In this document: positions 31,892 through 39,632 of the stretch, one piece after another
Numbering within the stretch: position 1 is the stretch's first letter
Layout: each line of letters starts with the position of its first letter
Assembly (NCBI GenBank): GCA_025808555.1
Contig: CP075526.1
Location: 1,194,712-1,258,711 of the forward strand
Source of the DNA: Anaerolineales bacterium
GTDB taxonomy: Bacteria; Chloroflexota; Anaerolineae; Anaerolineales; UBA11579
Length of the DNA: 64,000 bases
Direction of reading: 5' to 3'
The notes under the pieces: model-generated
What the model was told of the DNA's origin: nothing
The model's input: only the letters and a program-made list of their open reading frames with translations
Database searches by the model: none
Translations under genes and position numbers: made by a program

Positions 31892-31903
31892 TGCAGCTTA
31901 TTT

Positions 31904-32956
31904 TTACCCTAGAAGCTCGATGTTTGCCAGCGGCACCCGGCCCCGCCCGCCGTCTGCCAGGGTCAGCTCGGCTGCTGGGCCGCGCAACTGGCTCTCGTAG
32001 ATCACATTCTCGCGCAATTCGATGATCTCGCCCAGCTGACCTTTGTACCTGCCAGACAGCACGCGTACCGTCTGCCCGATGCGGAAGCTTTGAATTTCCA
32101 CCGGCTGGGGTGGGTGGCCCGCATCTGTCAGTGGAATGATGACTTCAGGTCGTTCCCCTGTGTGCGGATTGTTGGCTTGTGCATTAAGCGCCACCGCGGT
32201 TCCCTCATGCATTGAAAGCAACTTGAGAGCATCGCTATTGAGTGGAATTTTGCCAAAGCCCTCCAAAACAGCGATGGGATACTCCATCTTTTCGGCAACC
32301 GGCAGCAGGCGGGTGGCCATGCTGCCCAGGATCAGGCCGCGGATCGGCACTTGCCCGGCCAGCTCCAGCGCCTGGCGCTGGCTGCAGTGGCCCGCCACCA
32401 GGATCGCGCCGCGCAGGCTCATATCGATCTGGTCGGCCGTCAATTGGTGTTGCGGGCCGTCTGCCACCATGTGCAGGTTGCCTTCCGCCACTAAGTCGTT
32501 GCCCCACAAACACTGCACCCACGCACAAATGCATTCCAGGGTCACGCTTTGCCCCGGGTCAATATCGATCACCAGGCCCGGCAGGCGTGCCTGCACCTGG
32601 GCGCTCTCATCGCTGATCTGCAGCAGGATCTGGCCCTCGCTGATCGCGGCGATCTTGCCAGCGGCTGGGGCGCGCAGCTGGCGGCTGGCCAGCCCGCGGC
32701 TGCCAGCCAATATGGCGCCCCCTTCCACCTCTTCGCCCACCACCCGCTGGATCAGTTTGCTGACGCGGTTGGCGGGCATGCCGAGGGCGCGGGTGGCATC
32801 AAGCATGATGTGCTGCTTGTGCAGCCCTGTGCGGGCGATCACATCCGTGGCGCGCAAGCGGTCGCCCAAGCCTACTATGATGAGCCCTTCCACCGGCAGT
32901 TGGCGCGTGCGCCGCAACGTGGTCAATGGCTGGATGTATGTGATGGGAGCCAGCAT
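31904..32956 (-). CDS. Uncharacterised protein with C-terminal KOW-like motif, MutL-operon associated
   Basis: A 350-residue soluble protein with no recognised enzyme motif. The middle contains IDMSLRGAILVAGHCSQRQALELA and VPIRGLILGSMATRLLPVAEKMEYPIAVLEGFGKIPLN, suggestive of a regular alpha/beta fold. Near residue 300 is FRIGQTVRVLSGRYKGQLGEIIEL, a KOW-like beta-barrel motif as in NusG and ribosomal proteins. The ATG overlaps the MutL stop by one base (TAATG), so the two proteins are coupled. I do not recognise the family; in context it may be a cytoplasmic partner of the MutL ATPase. Confidence 0.75.
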   Translation of the reverse strand: MLAPITYIQPLTTLRRTRQLPVEGLIIVGLGDRLRATDVIARTGLHKQHIMLDATRALGMPANRVSKLIQRVVGEEVEGGAILAGSRGLASRQLRAPAAGKIAAISEGQILLQISDESAQVQARLPGLVIDIDPGQSVTLECICAWVQCLWGNDLVAEGNLHMVADGPQHQLTADQIDMSLRGAILVAGHCSQRQALELAGQVPIRGLILGSMATRLLPVAEKMEYPIAVLEGFGKIPLNSDALKLLSMHEGTAVALNAQANNPHTGERPEVIIPLTDAGHPPQPVEIQSFRIGQTVRVLSGRYKGQLGEIIELRENVIYESQLRGPAAELTLADGGRGRVPLANIELLG

Positions 32957-34719
32957 TATTGGCCCCCCGTCAGCGTGCGTTCCCAGGTCTGCAGCAGTTC
33001 CTGACGCTTGTTGAACCCTGTCGGCATTTGGATCGGCCGGCCGCGTGTGTCAAAAATAAGCCCAAAGGCGCCGCCCACCACCCGGCGGATCCAGCCGCCG
33101 CGCCCTGCGCCGAGGCCAATGTTCATGTTCTGTAATGGCTGCACGAACAGGTCGGCTGCCTTGCCCGGCGCCAGCGGCAGCATGGTGATGCCGCCTTCGG
33201 GGATCTCAACCACTTCTTCCTTCTGCCCTTCGCGCACCATTTGCACGCGCAGCACGGTGCTTCCCGTGCGGGCGGAGCCCACCGGCACAATCACGGTGCC
33301 CAGGTTCATGAATGCGTTGGATTCCAGCACTTGCACGGCCAGCACTGCATCCACCGCGGCTGCCGCGCCTAACGACGCGGCCAGATTGTTCTGATCCAGA
33401 ATGATGGTGACAATACCCACGGGCTGCACCGCATCCAGCACCGCCAGCAGGCTTTGCTCTAGGCGCGGATGGCGCGTCAAGGTGCTGCCAGAGACCAGAA
33501 TGCGGTCAAACCACGGCACCGTGCCCATCAGCGGATAGATGGCGTGGGCGGGGAACATGGGTAGGCTCTTGCCGATCGCCAGGCGCACCACCTGGCGGGC
33601 GGCGGCCATCTCGATTGCAAGCTCGTGCGGGGTGGAGGGTAGCGTTTGTGGCAGCAGTGGCTTGTTATACAAATAATCAAGCACAAACTCATCGGGGATG
33701 TCGTAAGGCAGCCAGCGCGTGATCTGCTGCAGCTGCGTTTCGGCCAGCATGCCCGCCAGCCCGCGGCCCATGCCCAGGTTCGGAAAACTGCGCACTTCCA
33801 GCTCGCCGCCAAACGCGGAGGCCACCGTGGTGCTGGAGGCCCCCAGGTCCACTCCCAGCATGCCCTTGGGCGCATCGATCACCGTGCTCAAAAAGCGCAC
33901 CGTGCGCCCAAATGCCTGCGCCGCATGGCTCAGGCGCGTCTCGGCCAGCTGGTTGAGCAGGCGCAGGCCACCCAGCTTCTCAGCCTGCACTTCGTAGATC
34001 AACTGACTCATCGCCGCCTCGGCCGGGCCAGGGTTCTCCTGGTCCAGGCTGGGGCGGATGTTGGCGGCCTTGTACACTTTGGTGAGCGGCGCCAGCAGCG
34101 CGTCGATCTCGCTCTGCAGATTTTCATTGCCAACGAACAGGATCGGCGGGCGGGCGCTCTCTGGCAGCAGCTTCAGCGCCAGGGCCAAGTAATTGGCCAG
34201 CCGCACTACCGAGCGCGAAGCGCCCCGATGGGTGCCGCCAGCCACCACGATCAGATCCGGCAGGTTCTTTGAGACCGCATCAATCACTTTCTCGGGACTG
34301 CGGCGGTCGCCCAGGCTCAGGCTGTCCACGATCTCACAGTGGAACGAATCCACCAGGTTGTTGACGCTATGCAGCGATACGCCTTCCAGTAGGCCTACAG
34401 TGATGACGCGCAACGGCGGGCCGGCCGAGAACGTTGCGGTGAGCGCGTTGGCCCCGGTGTTGCCCTCCGCGTCCGGCGCCAGCAGCAGGCCGCGCTCGTT
34501 GAGCAGCTGGCGGCCGGTGATCTCCTGCAGTTGGCTCAAGGCCTGCAGCACGCCATGATTGGTATCAAAGGTTGGCGCGCCGGCTGTGGTCGCCGCTTCG
34601 CCCGCGGCAATAAAGCGATAGCGGCCTTCGACCGCGTCAAAGAACTGGGCGCGGGTGTTCACGCTGCCCAGATCGATGGCCACCAGTGAGCTCGAGATTT
34701 GCGGGCGGCCTTCGCTCAT
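32956..34719 (-). CDS. MutL-type (GlmL family) ASKHA ATPase-like protein
   Basis: A 587-residue protein of the GlmL/MutL family named after a gene beside glutamate mutase in Clostridium. The ASKHA fold shows two phosphate loops: LVAIDLGSVNTRAQFFDA at the start and MLGVDLGASSTTVASAF in the middle. Other conserved-looking stretches are VRSFPNLGMGRGLAGML, TRWLPYDIPDEFVLDYLYNKP and ILVSGSTLTRHP. The ATG at 34719 overlaps the upstream gene's TGA (ATGA); the in-frame start at 34851 lies inside that gene and is rejected. No glutamate mutase subunit is nearby, so the family name is not a function here. It sits among membrane proteins of the same operon. Confidence 0.85.
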   Translation of the reverse strand: MSEGRPQISSSLVAIDLGSVNTRAQFFDAVEGRYRFIAAGEAATTAGAPTFDTNHGVLQALSQLQEITGRQLLNERGLLLAPDAEGNTGANALTATFSAGPPLRVITVGLLEGVSLHSVNNLVDSFHCEIVDSLSLGDRRSPEKVIDAVSKNLPDLIVVAGGTHRGASRSVVRLANYLALALKLLPESARPPILFVGNENLQSEIDALLAPLTKVYKAANIRPSLDQENPGPAEAAMSQLIYEVQAEKLGGLRLLNQLAETRLSHAAQAFGRTVRFLSTVIDAPKGMLGVDLGASSTTVASAFGGELEVRSFPNLGMGRGLAGMLAETQLQQITRWLPYDIPDEFVLDYLYNKPLLPQTLPSTPHELAIEMAAARQVVRLAIGKSLPMFPAHAIYPLMGTVPWFDRILVSGSTLTRHPRLEQSLLAVLDAVQPVGIVTIILDQNNLAASLGAAAAVDAVLAVQVLESNAFMNLGTVIVPVGSARTGSTVLRVQMVREGQKEEVVEIPEGGITMLPLAPGKAADLFVQPLQNMNIGLGAGRGGWIRRVVGGAFGLIFDTRGRPIQMPTGFNKRQELLQTWERTLTGGQ

Positions 34720-35441
34720 GGCGCACCCAACAACGCGGAAAGCGTTGAATACAAAAAGTCCAGCCGTTCGGTCAGCGCCCCCATGCCTGAAAGCAGCACA
34801 CCGCTGAACAGCGTGGCCAGTGTGATCGCAATGAAGAGGCTGCCCGCCCAAGCCAGCACATCCACCAGAACATTGCGCAGCGGCGCCTGCTTGCCGCGTG
34901 CCTCAGCCCCGAAATGGAAATAGGCCAGCGTGCTCACCATCGCCAGAAGAGCCAGCATGCCCTGCAGAATGATCTGCAGGCTCTCGCCGTAATAGCCGCC
35001 CTGCAGCGCCAGATCAAAACCGGCCACATCAAAGATCTGCGCGCTGCCGTTGATCTGGGGCAGCAACGTGCCCTGGATGGCGCCGCCGATCGCCAGCGCC
35101 GCGCCCACGCCCACCAGCATCGCCGTTACCGGGTTGCCTAAGCGCGCCGTGCGCGGCGAGAGCTTGGTGAGCAGCAACGCGCTCAGGCCCAGGCGCATGC
35201 CCACATCCACCGGGTCGAGGCTGCTCGCCCCGCTGGTCAGCTCGATCACCGGGAAGATGAGTTGCGGCAATATCACATCCTGCACCGCGATCGCCCCGGC
35301 ATACCCGGCCGCAGCGCCGATGAAAATGTGCAGCACCAGACGGAACACGGGGTGGTCGCCAAAGATATACGAAAGCGTGACCAGCGTCAGCGCCGCCGCC
35401 AGCAGGATGCCGATCTGGGTCAGCAGGTCGGCCGGTATCAT
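34716..35441 (-). CDS. Multi-spanning membrane protein in the MutL operon
   Basis: A 241-residue protein with about seven hydrophobic segments: LLTQIGILLAAALTLVTLSYIFG, LVLHIFIGAAAGYAGAIAV, AMLVGVGAALAIGGAI, IILQGMLALLAMVSTLAYF and WAGSLFIAITLATLFSGVLLSG among them. The ATG at 35441 overlaps the preceding stop in an ATGA junction and is preferred over an upstream in-frame start. It resembles in size and layout the 204-residue protein at 36982-37596, and the pair may form a membrane core. The family is not recognised. Confidence 0.8.
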   Translation of the reverse strand: MIPADLLTQIGILLAAALTLVTLSYIFGDHPVFRLVLHIFIGAAAGYAGAIAVQDVILPQLIFPVIELTSGASSLDPVDVGMRLGLSALLLTKLSPRTARLGNPVTAMLVGVGAALAIGGAIQGTLLPQINGSAQIFDVAGFDLALQGGYYGESLQIILQGMLALLAMVSTLAYFHFGAEARGKQAPLRNVLVDVLAWAGSLFIAITLATLFSGVLLSGMGALTERLDFLYSTLSALLGAP

Positions 35442-36979
35442 GCCTTCTTCTCCGTGGGTGTATGGATCAGGCGGCCGTATAACCCACCCAGCACAATGAT
35501 CAGCACCGCCGCTCCGAGCTGATAGCTGTACGAGTCCCAATAGGTGACGCTCAAGCTGTCGCGCGCTCGCAATCGTTCATAGTGCGCGCCGCCACTGACC
35601 CCGGCCACCAGCGCCTCGACCTGGCTGGGCTGCATGTTCAAATAGGCGCGCAACACGGGGGCGGCCTGTGCGCTGCTCACCACCAGCAGGCCCTTGCTTA
35701 GCTCGGGTGTGGCTTGCTCCAACCAAGTGCGCGCATCCTCGCCTTCGCTCACCACCAGCAGCACCAGTGCAAAATCATCCAGGCCTTGAATCCCCTGCAG
35801 GCTGCTGCGTTGCCAGGGCTGTGCGAACGTGGCCGGGGCTGAGAGCGTGGCTTGGCGCGGGTTGCTGGCAAAGCTGCGTACCGCCGCCATGCCGCCCGGC
35901 AGGTAGCCCAGCGAGACGTAGTCCTTGCTGGCCACCAGCGGCACTTGGGCAAAGTCGCTTTGCAGCATGCGCTCTACTAAACCTGGGCCGGTGGGCTGGG
36001 TCGAAACAAAGGTCAGGCGCGCCTGGCGGTCAAGCAAATGGCTGATGACCGGGTTGGCCGCCGCGCGCAGCTCGCCATATAGGGCCGGCTGCACATCGAA
36101 TACCACCAACACGGGCGCAGCGGCGGGCAGCACATCAATGGCATTGAACATGGCGGTGCCGCCCGGTAGCGCCTCAGGCTCCGGCCGCGGCGAACGCATC
36201 TGCCCGCCCAGCAGTGGCGCCAGGGCTGCAGCCAGCATGGCGCCTGCCATCAGCAGGTTCAGCAGCCGCGCCGGCCGGCGGGTATCGCCGGCCAGGTCAG
36301 CTTTGGGCTGCCCCTCATTGGCGATCAGGCTCTGTAGCATAGCTGCATGGCGGAACTGGCCCTCGCTGACCTCCAGCCGGGTGGAGAACACAGGCGCCTT
36401 GCCGATCTTGGCCACCTCCGGCTCAGCGGGTAGCACGCCGCTCAATCCGGCCAGTGGGCCGGCATTCTCGACTTCTGCCGGGGTAAGCGGCTCCATGTTT
36501 TCGTAGTTGTCGTAGAAGGCTCCGCTGGAAACCGGCTCGGCATCAGTTGGGCCTTGCAGCCAGCTGGGTAGATCGCTGGTGGGTGCCGCAGCGGCGTCTC
36601 CAAAAGCTGGCGTTGCCTCCGGTTCATCTTCGTCAAATTCGTCTGCCTCGGGCTCCAGCCAGTCAGGCAGCGCGTCTTCTGCCTCGGACTCTTCGCTGTC
36701 CTCAAGGGCAGACGCTTCCAGACGCCTGCTCTCCAGCCGGAATGGCTTATTGGGCTGCGTGTCCGTCAGGGCGCGTTCGCTCTCAACGTCGTCTTCGCCG
36801 CTGTGGCGCCGGCGGATATCTGCCAGCCAGTCTGGCTCAGACTCTGGGTTGGCTTGGGACTCTGCTGCGTTATCGGCCTCAGCGGCCGCGTCCTCGGCGG
36901 CCTGCTCGCTCTGCTTTTGACGTAGCGCCTTAAGCCAGTCTGGCAGGTTCTCTTCAGGGTCGTGATGGGGCGTGCTCAT
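35438..36979 (-). CDS. Membrane-anchored protein with repeated LPDWL motifs and extracytoplasmic domain
   Basis: A 513-residue protein. The N-terminal 240 residues are acidic and probably disordered, with a Trp motif four times: NLPDWLKAL, EPDWLADI, ALPDWLEPE and DLPSWLQGP. A membrane segment (LLNLMAGAMLAAALAPLLGG) follows near 245-265. Then comes a folded domain of about 210 residues with PVLVVFDVQPALYGEL and ARLTFVSTQPTGPGLVERML, alpha/beta in character, and a final membrane segment (LGAAVLIIVLGGLYGRLI). It overlaps the next gene by 4 bases. The motif repeats suggest docking sites for a cytoplasmic partner. Function unknown. Confidence 0.75.
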   Translation of the reverse strand: MSTPHHDPEENLPDWLKALRQKQSEQAAEDAAAEADNAAESQANPESEPDWLADIRRRHSGEDDVESERALTDTQPNKPFRLESRRLEASALEDSEESEAEDALPDWLEPEADEFDEDEPEATPAFGDAAAAPTSDLPSWLQGPTDAEPVSSGAFYDNYENMEPLTPAEVENAGPLAGLSGVLPAEPEVAKIGKAPVFSTRLEVSEGQFRHAAMLQSLIANEGQPKADLAGDTRRPARLLNLLMAGAMLAAALAPLLGGQMRSPRPEPEALPGGTAMFNAIDVLPAAAPVLVVFDVQPALYGELRAAANPVISHLLDRQARLTFVSTQPTGPGLVERMLQSDFAQVPLVASKDYVSLGYLPGGMAAVRSFASNPRQATLSAPATFAQPWQRSSLQGIQGLDDFALVLLVVSEGEDARTWLEQATPELSKGLLVVSSAQAAPVLRAYLNMQPSQVEALVAGVSGGAHYERLRARDSLSVTYWDSYSYQLGAAVLIIVLGGLYGRLIHTPTEKKA

Positions 36980-36981
36980 GG

Positions 36982-37596
36982 TTAGGCCCCATATGGGCGG
37001 TCAGCCCCGATAAGGATGCGTACTCCGGTGGTGATGGTGCCCAGCGCCACGCCGATCAATAAGCCGCGCATCGCGCCCAGCGCCAATACGTTGTTGATAT
37101 ACGGGTTGACCACGCGGGTGAAATACGGCAACTCCACGCCAAACAGAGGGCCGGCCCCCACCAGCAACAGCAACAGGGTGGCGATGAAGACGATGTTCAT
37201 CAGTTCCGTGCGCTGCTGGAATACGCGCGCCGCTGCCAGCGTGAGGCTGACGGCCAACACGGCCATCAAGCTGGTCTCGATCGGCACCACCAGGTAATTG
37301 AATATCCATTCGGCTGTGGCGCTGTCGCTGCCTTGCAGCAATGTGACCGCAAATGTCACAACCATCGCAATGATCAGGACCGCACTGTACACAGGCTTCT
37401 CGCGCCCGCGTATCCGTTGCCAGTGCACCTGGGCCAGGTTCAGCAGGCCCAGCAACAGCGCCATCGCTGCCAGCAGCATGGCCCAGTTCAGGATCCGGTT
37501 GCGGAAGTCAGCCAGGTCGGGAATAAAGATACCCAGCATCACCAGTAAGCCGAAGCTGATCGCCACAGCCGTGGAAATGGGCGCGCGTAACTTCAC
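36982..37596 (-). CDS. Multi-spanning membrane protein in the MutL operon
   Basis: A 204-residue protein with about six hydrophobic segments, including ISTAVAISFGLLVMLGIFIPDL, ILNWAMLLAAMALLLGLLNL, LIIAMVVTFAVTLLQG, ETSLMAVLAVSLTLAAARVF, IVFIATLLLLLVGAGPLFG and AMRGLLIGVALGTITTGVRILIG. It overlaps the DUF6754 gene by 4 bases and lies 2 bases before the LPDWL-motif gene. No catalytic motif is visible. A structural role in a membrane complex is inferred from the operon. Confidence 0.8.
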   Translation of the reverse strand: MKLRAPISTAVAISFGLLVMLGIFIPDLADFRNRILNWAMLLAAMALLLGLLNLAQVHWQRIRGREKPVYSAVLIIAMVVTFAVTLLQGSDSATAEWIFNYLVVPIETSLMAVLAVSLTLAAARVFQQRTELMNIVFIATLLLLLVGAGPLFGVELPYFTRVVNPYINNVLALGAMRGLLIGVALGTITTGVRILIGADRPYGA

Positions 37597-38333
37597 TGGC
37601 CACCGCCCAACAGCGGCGAAACCGCCGTGATCATGATGAGAACGATCACCACCCAGCGCAGCACATCCTGCGTGCGCAGGCTGGCTTCGTGCGCCGCGCC
37701 TGCGTTGGTATACGCGCCAGCCGCATACAGCTCTTCGCCCAATAGCGGCTCGTGCGCCGCCGCGAACAGCACGGCTTGCGCGCTCAGGTCGTTGCTGCCG
37801 CCCAGGCTGAAGCCTTCAGTGCGCTGCGCCGCATCGGCGATCAGACCCGCCTCTGCGCCGAACGAGCCCACCATCGCGGTGGAGAGTGCGGCGCGGTCCA
37901 GCACCGAGGGCAGGGTGCCTGCCGCGTACGAGAACGGCGTCACGCCCGTGGTCTGCGCCAAACCAAAATTGAATTGGTCACGGATCCCCAATCGCTGATA
38001 GGTGCCGCGCAACGTATCCTGCGCCAGCAGCATCAGCGTGCCTTCGCCGCTGGTCGCCACGGGTGGCAGGTCACTGTCGGCGGCGATCTCGGCCAATTGT
38101 TGCAGCAGCGTCAGCCCGGCCAGCGCCGCGGCGCTTTGCGGACCAAGCAGGCCGCCATGGCCCAGGTTGACCTGCAAGCGTGAGCCGTCTTCGACTGAAA
38201 GCTCAATGCTGCGTTGCAAACGTTGGATGGCGGGGATGTGGCGCAGCGTGCGGCGCTTGCCGCCCTTCCATACCGAAAAGAGCAGAATCAATGCCGCAAC
38301 CAGGGCCACGATCGCCAGTGGGGATGGGATCAT
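37593..38333 (-). CDS. DUF6754-like membrane protein
   Basis: A 246-residue protein with one membrane helix at the N-terminus (SPLAIVALVAALILLFSVW) and one at the C-terminus (VLRWVVIVLIMITAVSPLLGG). The central domain has RRTLRHIPAIQRLQRSIELSVEDGSRLQVNLGHGGLLGP, GEGTLMLLAQDTLRG, ALSTAMVGSFGAEAGLIADAA and EPLLGEELYAAGAYTNA, which I recognise as the DUF6754 pattern. The biochemical role of this family is not known. Its ATG overlaps the stop of the small gene upstream (ATGA). Confidence 0.78.
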   Translation of the reverse strand: MIPSPLAIVALVAALILLFSVWKGGKRRTLRHIPAIQRLQRSIELSVEDGSRLQVNLGHGGLLGPQSAAALAGLTLLQQLAEIAADSDLPPVATSGEGTLMLLAQDTLRGTYQRLGIRDQFNFGLAQTTGVTPFSYAAGTLPSVLDRAALSTAMVGSFGAEAGLIADAAQRTEGFSLGGSNDLSAQAVLFAAAHEPLLGEELYAAGAYTNAGAAHEASLRTQDVLRWVVIVLIMITAVSPLLGGGQ

Positions 38334-38590
38334 TGGCGCGGCTCTCGCAGAGTGTTGACCAGTTGTGCGCGTTGCTGCGGGTCTTCCAGCATGGCCGCAA
38401 GCTCACGCACGCCTTGATCAGGCGTCCATGCTGCCAGCAGCGGCTCGGCCACATACAGGCCTTGCGCCGCCAGGCTGGCGAACGCGCCGCCGTGCTCCAA
38501 AAGAGCGGCCGCCAGGCTGCCCAGGCCCCATTGCTGAATCTGCTTAATAAGTGGGTTGCGCTTCTGAGGGGTACTTGTTAATGAAAGCAC
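38330..38590 (-). CDS. Small hypothetical protein, first gene of the MutL operon (possibly leaderless GTG start)
   Basis: An 86-residue protein if read from the GTG at 38590. The sequence includes NPLIKQIQQWGLGSLAAALLEHGGAFASLAAQGLYVAEPLLAAW and a charged, helical end (VRELAAMLEDPQQRAQLVNTLREP), with no membrane segment. A longer reading from a GTG at 38617 would place the start inside the predicted promoter (-35 at 38620-38625, -10 at 38597-38602), so the GTG at 38590, 7 bases after the -10, is preferred. That would make the mRNA leaderless. The stop overlaps the next start in an ATGA junction, which supports it being a real gene. Function unknown. Confidence 0.6.
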   Translation of the reverse strand: MLSLTSTPQKRNPLIKQIQQWGLGSLAAALLEHGGAFASLAAQGLYVAEPLLAAWTPDQGVRELAAMLEDPQQRAQLVNTLREPRQ

Positions 38591-38596
38591 AGGTGG

Positions 38597-38625
38597 ATTG
38601 TATATGCCGCATTTCACAGGGTCAA
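38597..38625 (-). promoter_or_regulatory. Sigma70-type promoter of the MutL operon
   Basis: On the minus strand, TTGACC (38625-38620) is followed after exactly 17 bases by TACAAT (38602-38597). Both match the consensus in four or five positions. The expected start of transcription, about 7 bases after the -10, falls at the GTG at 38590. Confidence 0.75.
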
Positions 38626-38670
38626 GCGAGAGCGCACGGCGAGTTCTGCACGATCTGATTTGGCTTGGAT

Positions 38671-38676
38671 TAATAT
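38671..38676 (+). promoter_or_regulatory. -10 element for the PH-like gene, probably leaderless transcript
   Basis: TAATAT at 38671-38676 lies 6 bases before the ATG at 38683, with no ribosome-binding site between. Transcription would start at or next to the ATG. No convincing -35 is seen. Confidence 0.45.
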
Positions 38677-38682
38677 AGGCGT

Positions 38683-39597
38683 ATGGCGCAAGCTACCCAT
38701 GCCTCTCTGCAATTTGACCCGCCGCGCCGCCGCGGCACCGGCCTGCATGTGTCGGCGGCCTTGCTCGTGCTCACTACGGCTGGCGTGCTGTTCCTGTTGG
38801 CCCTGGCCCAGCCGCCAGGGGTGGTGGGCATCGTTCTGCTGGTGGCTGGCTCGCTGATCTGCTTGCTGCTGCCACTGCTGTTTTACCGCCTGTACTGTTT
38901 GCACAAGTCTGGCTACTGGATCAGCCGCGATGGGTTGCGCCTGCGTTGGGGTTTACGCGCTGTTGATCTGCCCTACGATGCGATCGTTGATATTGCTCGC
39001 TGGGGCGAGCTTGAGACGCCGCCGCCGCTGCCCCGCGCCATCTGGCCCGGCTCTGTGCTGGGCCAGGTGCAGGATACTGAGCTGGGCACGGTGGAATACA
39101 TGGCCTCCGACAAGAACCGCCTTGTGCTACTCGGCACGGCTGAGCGCGTATATGTCCTCAGCCCGGAGAAGGATGCCCAGTTCGTTTCCGCCATCAAGCG
39201 CGAATCCTTGCGCGGCAGCCTGCGCCCCCTGCGGGCGCGCTCCACTGCCCCCAGCTTCGTCCTCGTGGAGGCCTGGGCGCTGCCCCTGCCGCGCCGTCTG
39301 ATGGCGTTTGGCGCTGGCGCAGCCCTGCTTTTGCTGCTCCTGGTCGGCTTCCTCGGGCCAAGCCTGCCTGCGGTGAACCTGGGCTTCGGACCGGACGGTA
39401 CCCAGCTGCCCAGCGTGGCCGGCAGCCAGCTTTTGCTGCTCCCGGGCCTGAATTTGCTCTTCTACGTGGGCAATTTGTTGCTGGGCTTGCTTTTCTTCCG
39501 AGAACCGCAAGGAGATAGCCTGTCCGTTCTACTGTGGGGTAGCAGCCTGGTGACCAGCGGCCTGTTTTTGGCAGCCATTATTGTGAGCATCCTGTAA
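38683..39597 (+). CDS. Membrane protein with bacterial PH-like domain
   Basis: A 304-residue protein with two hydrophobic segments near the N-terminus (LHVSAALLVLTTAGVLFLLALA and IVLLVAGSLICLLLPLLFYRLY). A PH-like beta domain at about 80-185 follows (YWISRDGLRLRWGLRAVDLPYDAIVDIARW, then NRLVLLGTAERVYVLSPEKDAQFVSAI). Three further membrane segments are in the C-terminal third. This matches the bPH type of membrane protein, whose role is mostly unknown. It is transcribed away from the MutL operon; the 90-base gap holds both promoters. Confidence 0.75.
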   Translation: MAQATHASLQFDPPRRRGTGLHVSAALLVLTTAGVLFLLALAQPPGVVGIVLLVAGSLICLLLPLLFYRLYCLHKSGYWISRDGLRLRWGLRAVDLPYDAIVDIARWGELETPPPLPRAIWPGSVLGQVQDTELGTVEYMASDKNRLVLLGTAERVYVLSPEKDAQFVSAIKRESLRGSLRPLRARSTAPSFVLVEAWALPLPRRLMAFGAGAALLLLLLVGFLGPSLPAVNLGFGPDGTQLPSVAGSQLLLLPGLNLLFYVGNLLLGLLFFREPQGDSLSVLLWGSSLVTSGLFLAAIIVSIL

Positions 39598-39599
39598 GG

Positions 39600-39629
39600 T
39601 TATCCACACAAACAGACGAGTTATCCACA
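39600..39629 (+). promoter_or_regulatory. Two perfect DnaA boxes
   Basis: TTATCCACA occurs at 39600-39608 and again at 39621-39629, in the same orientation and 21 bases (two helical turns) apart. Each matches the consensus DnaA box fully. They fill the 35-base gap before the DUF92 gene. Confidence 0.8.
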
Positions 39630-39632
39630 ATT

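Noticed and set aside
32956-34719. DNA mismatch repair MutL
   Set aside because: The protein has ASKHA phosphate loops and no GHKL ATPase motifs; it belongs to the unrelated GlmL family that shares the name MutL.
39600-39629. Replication origin at the two DnaA boxes
   Set aside because: Only two boxes, no AT-rich unwinding region and no replication genes nearby; a regulatory site is more plausible.
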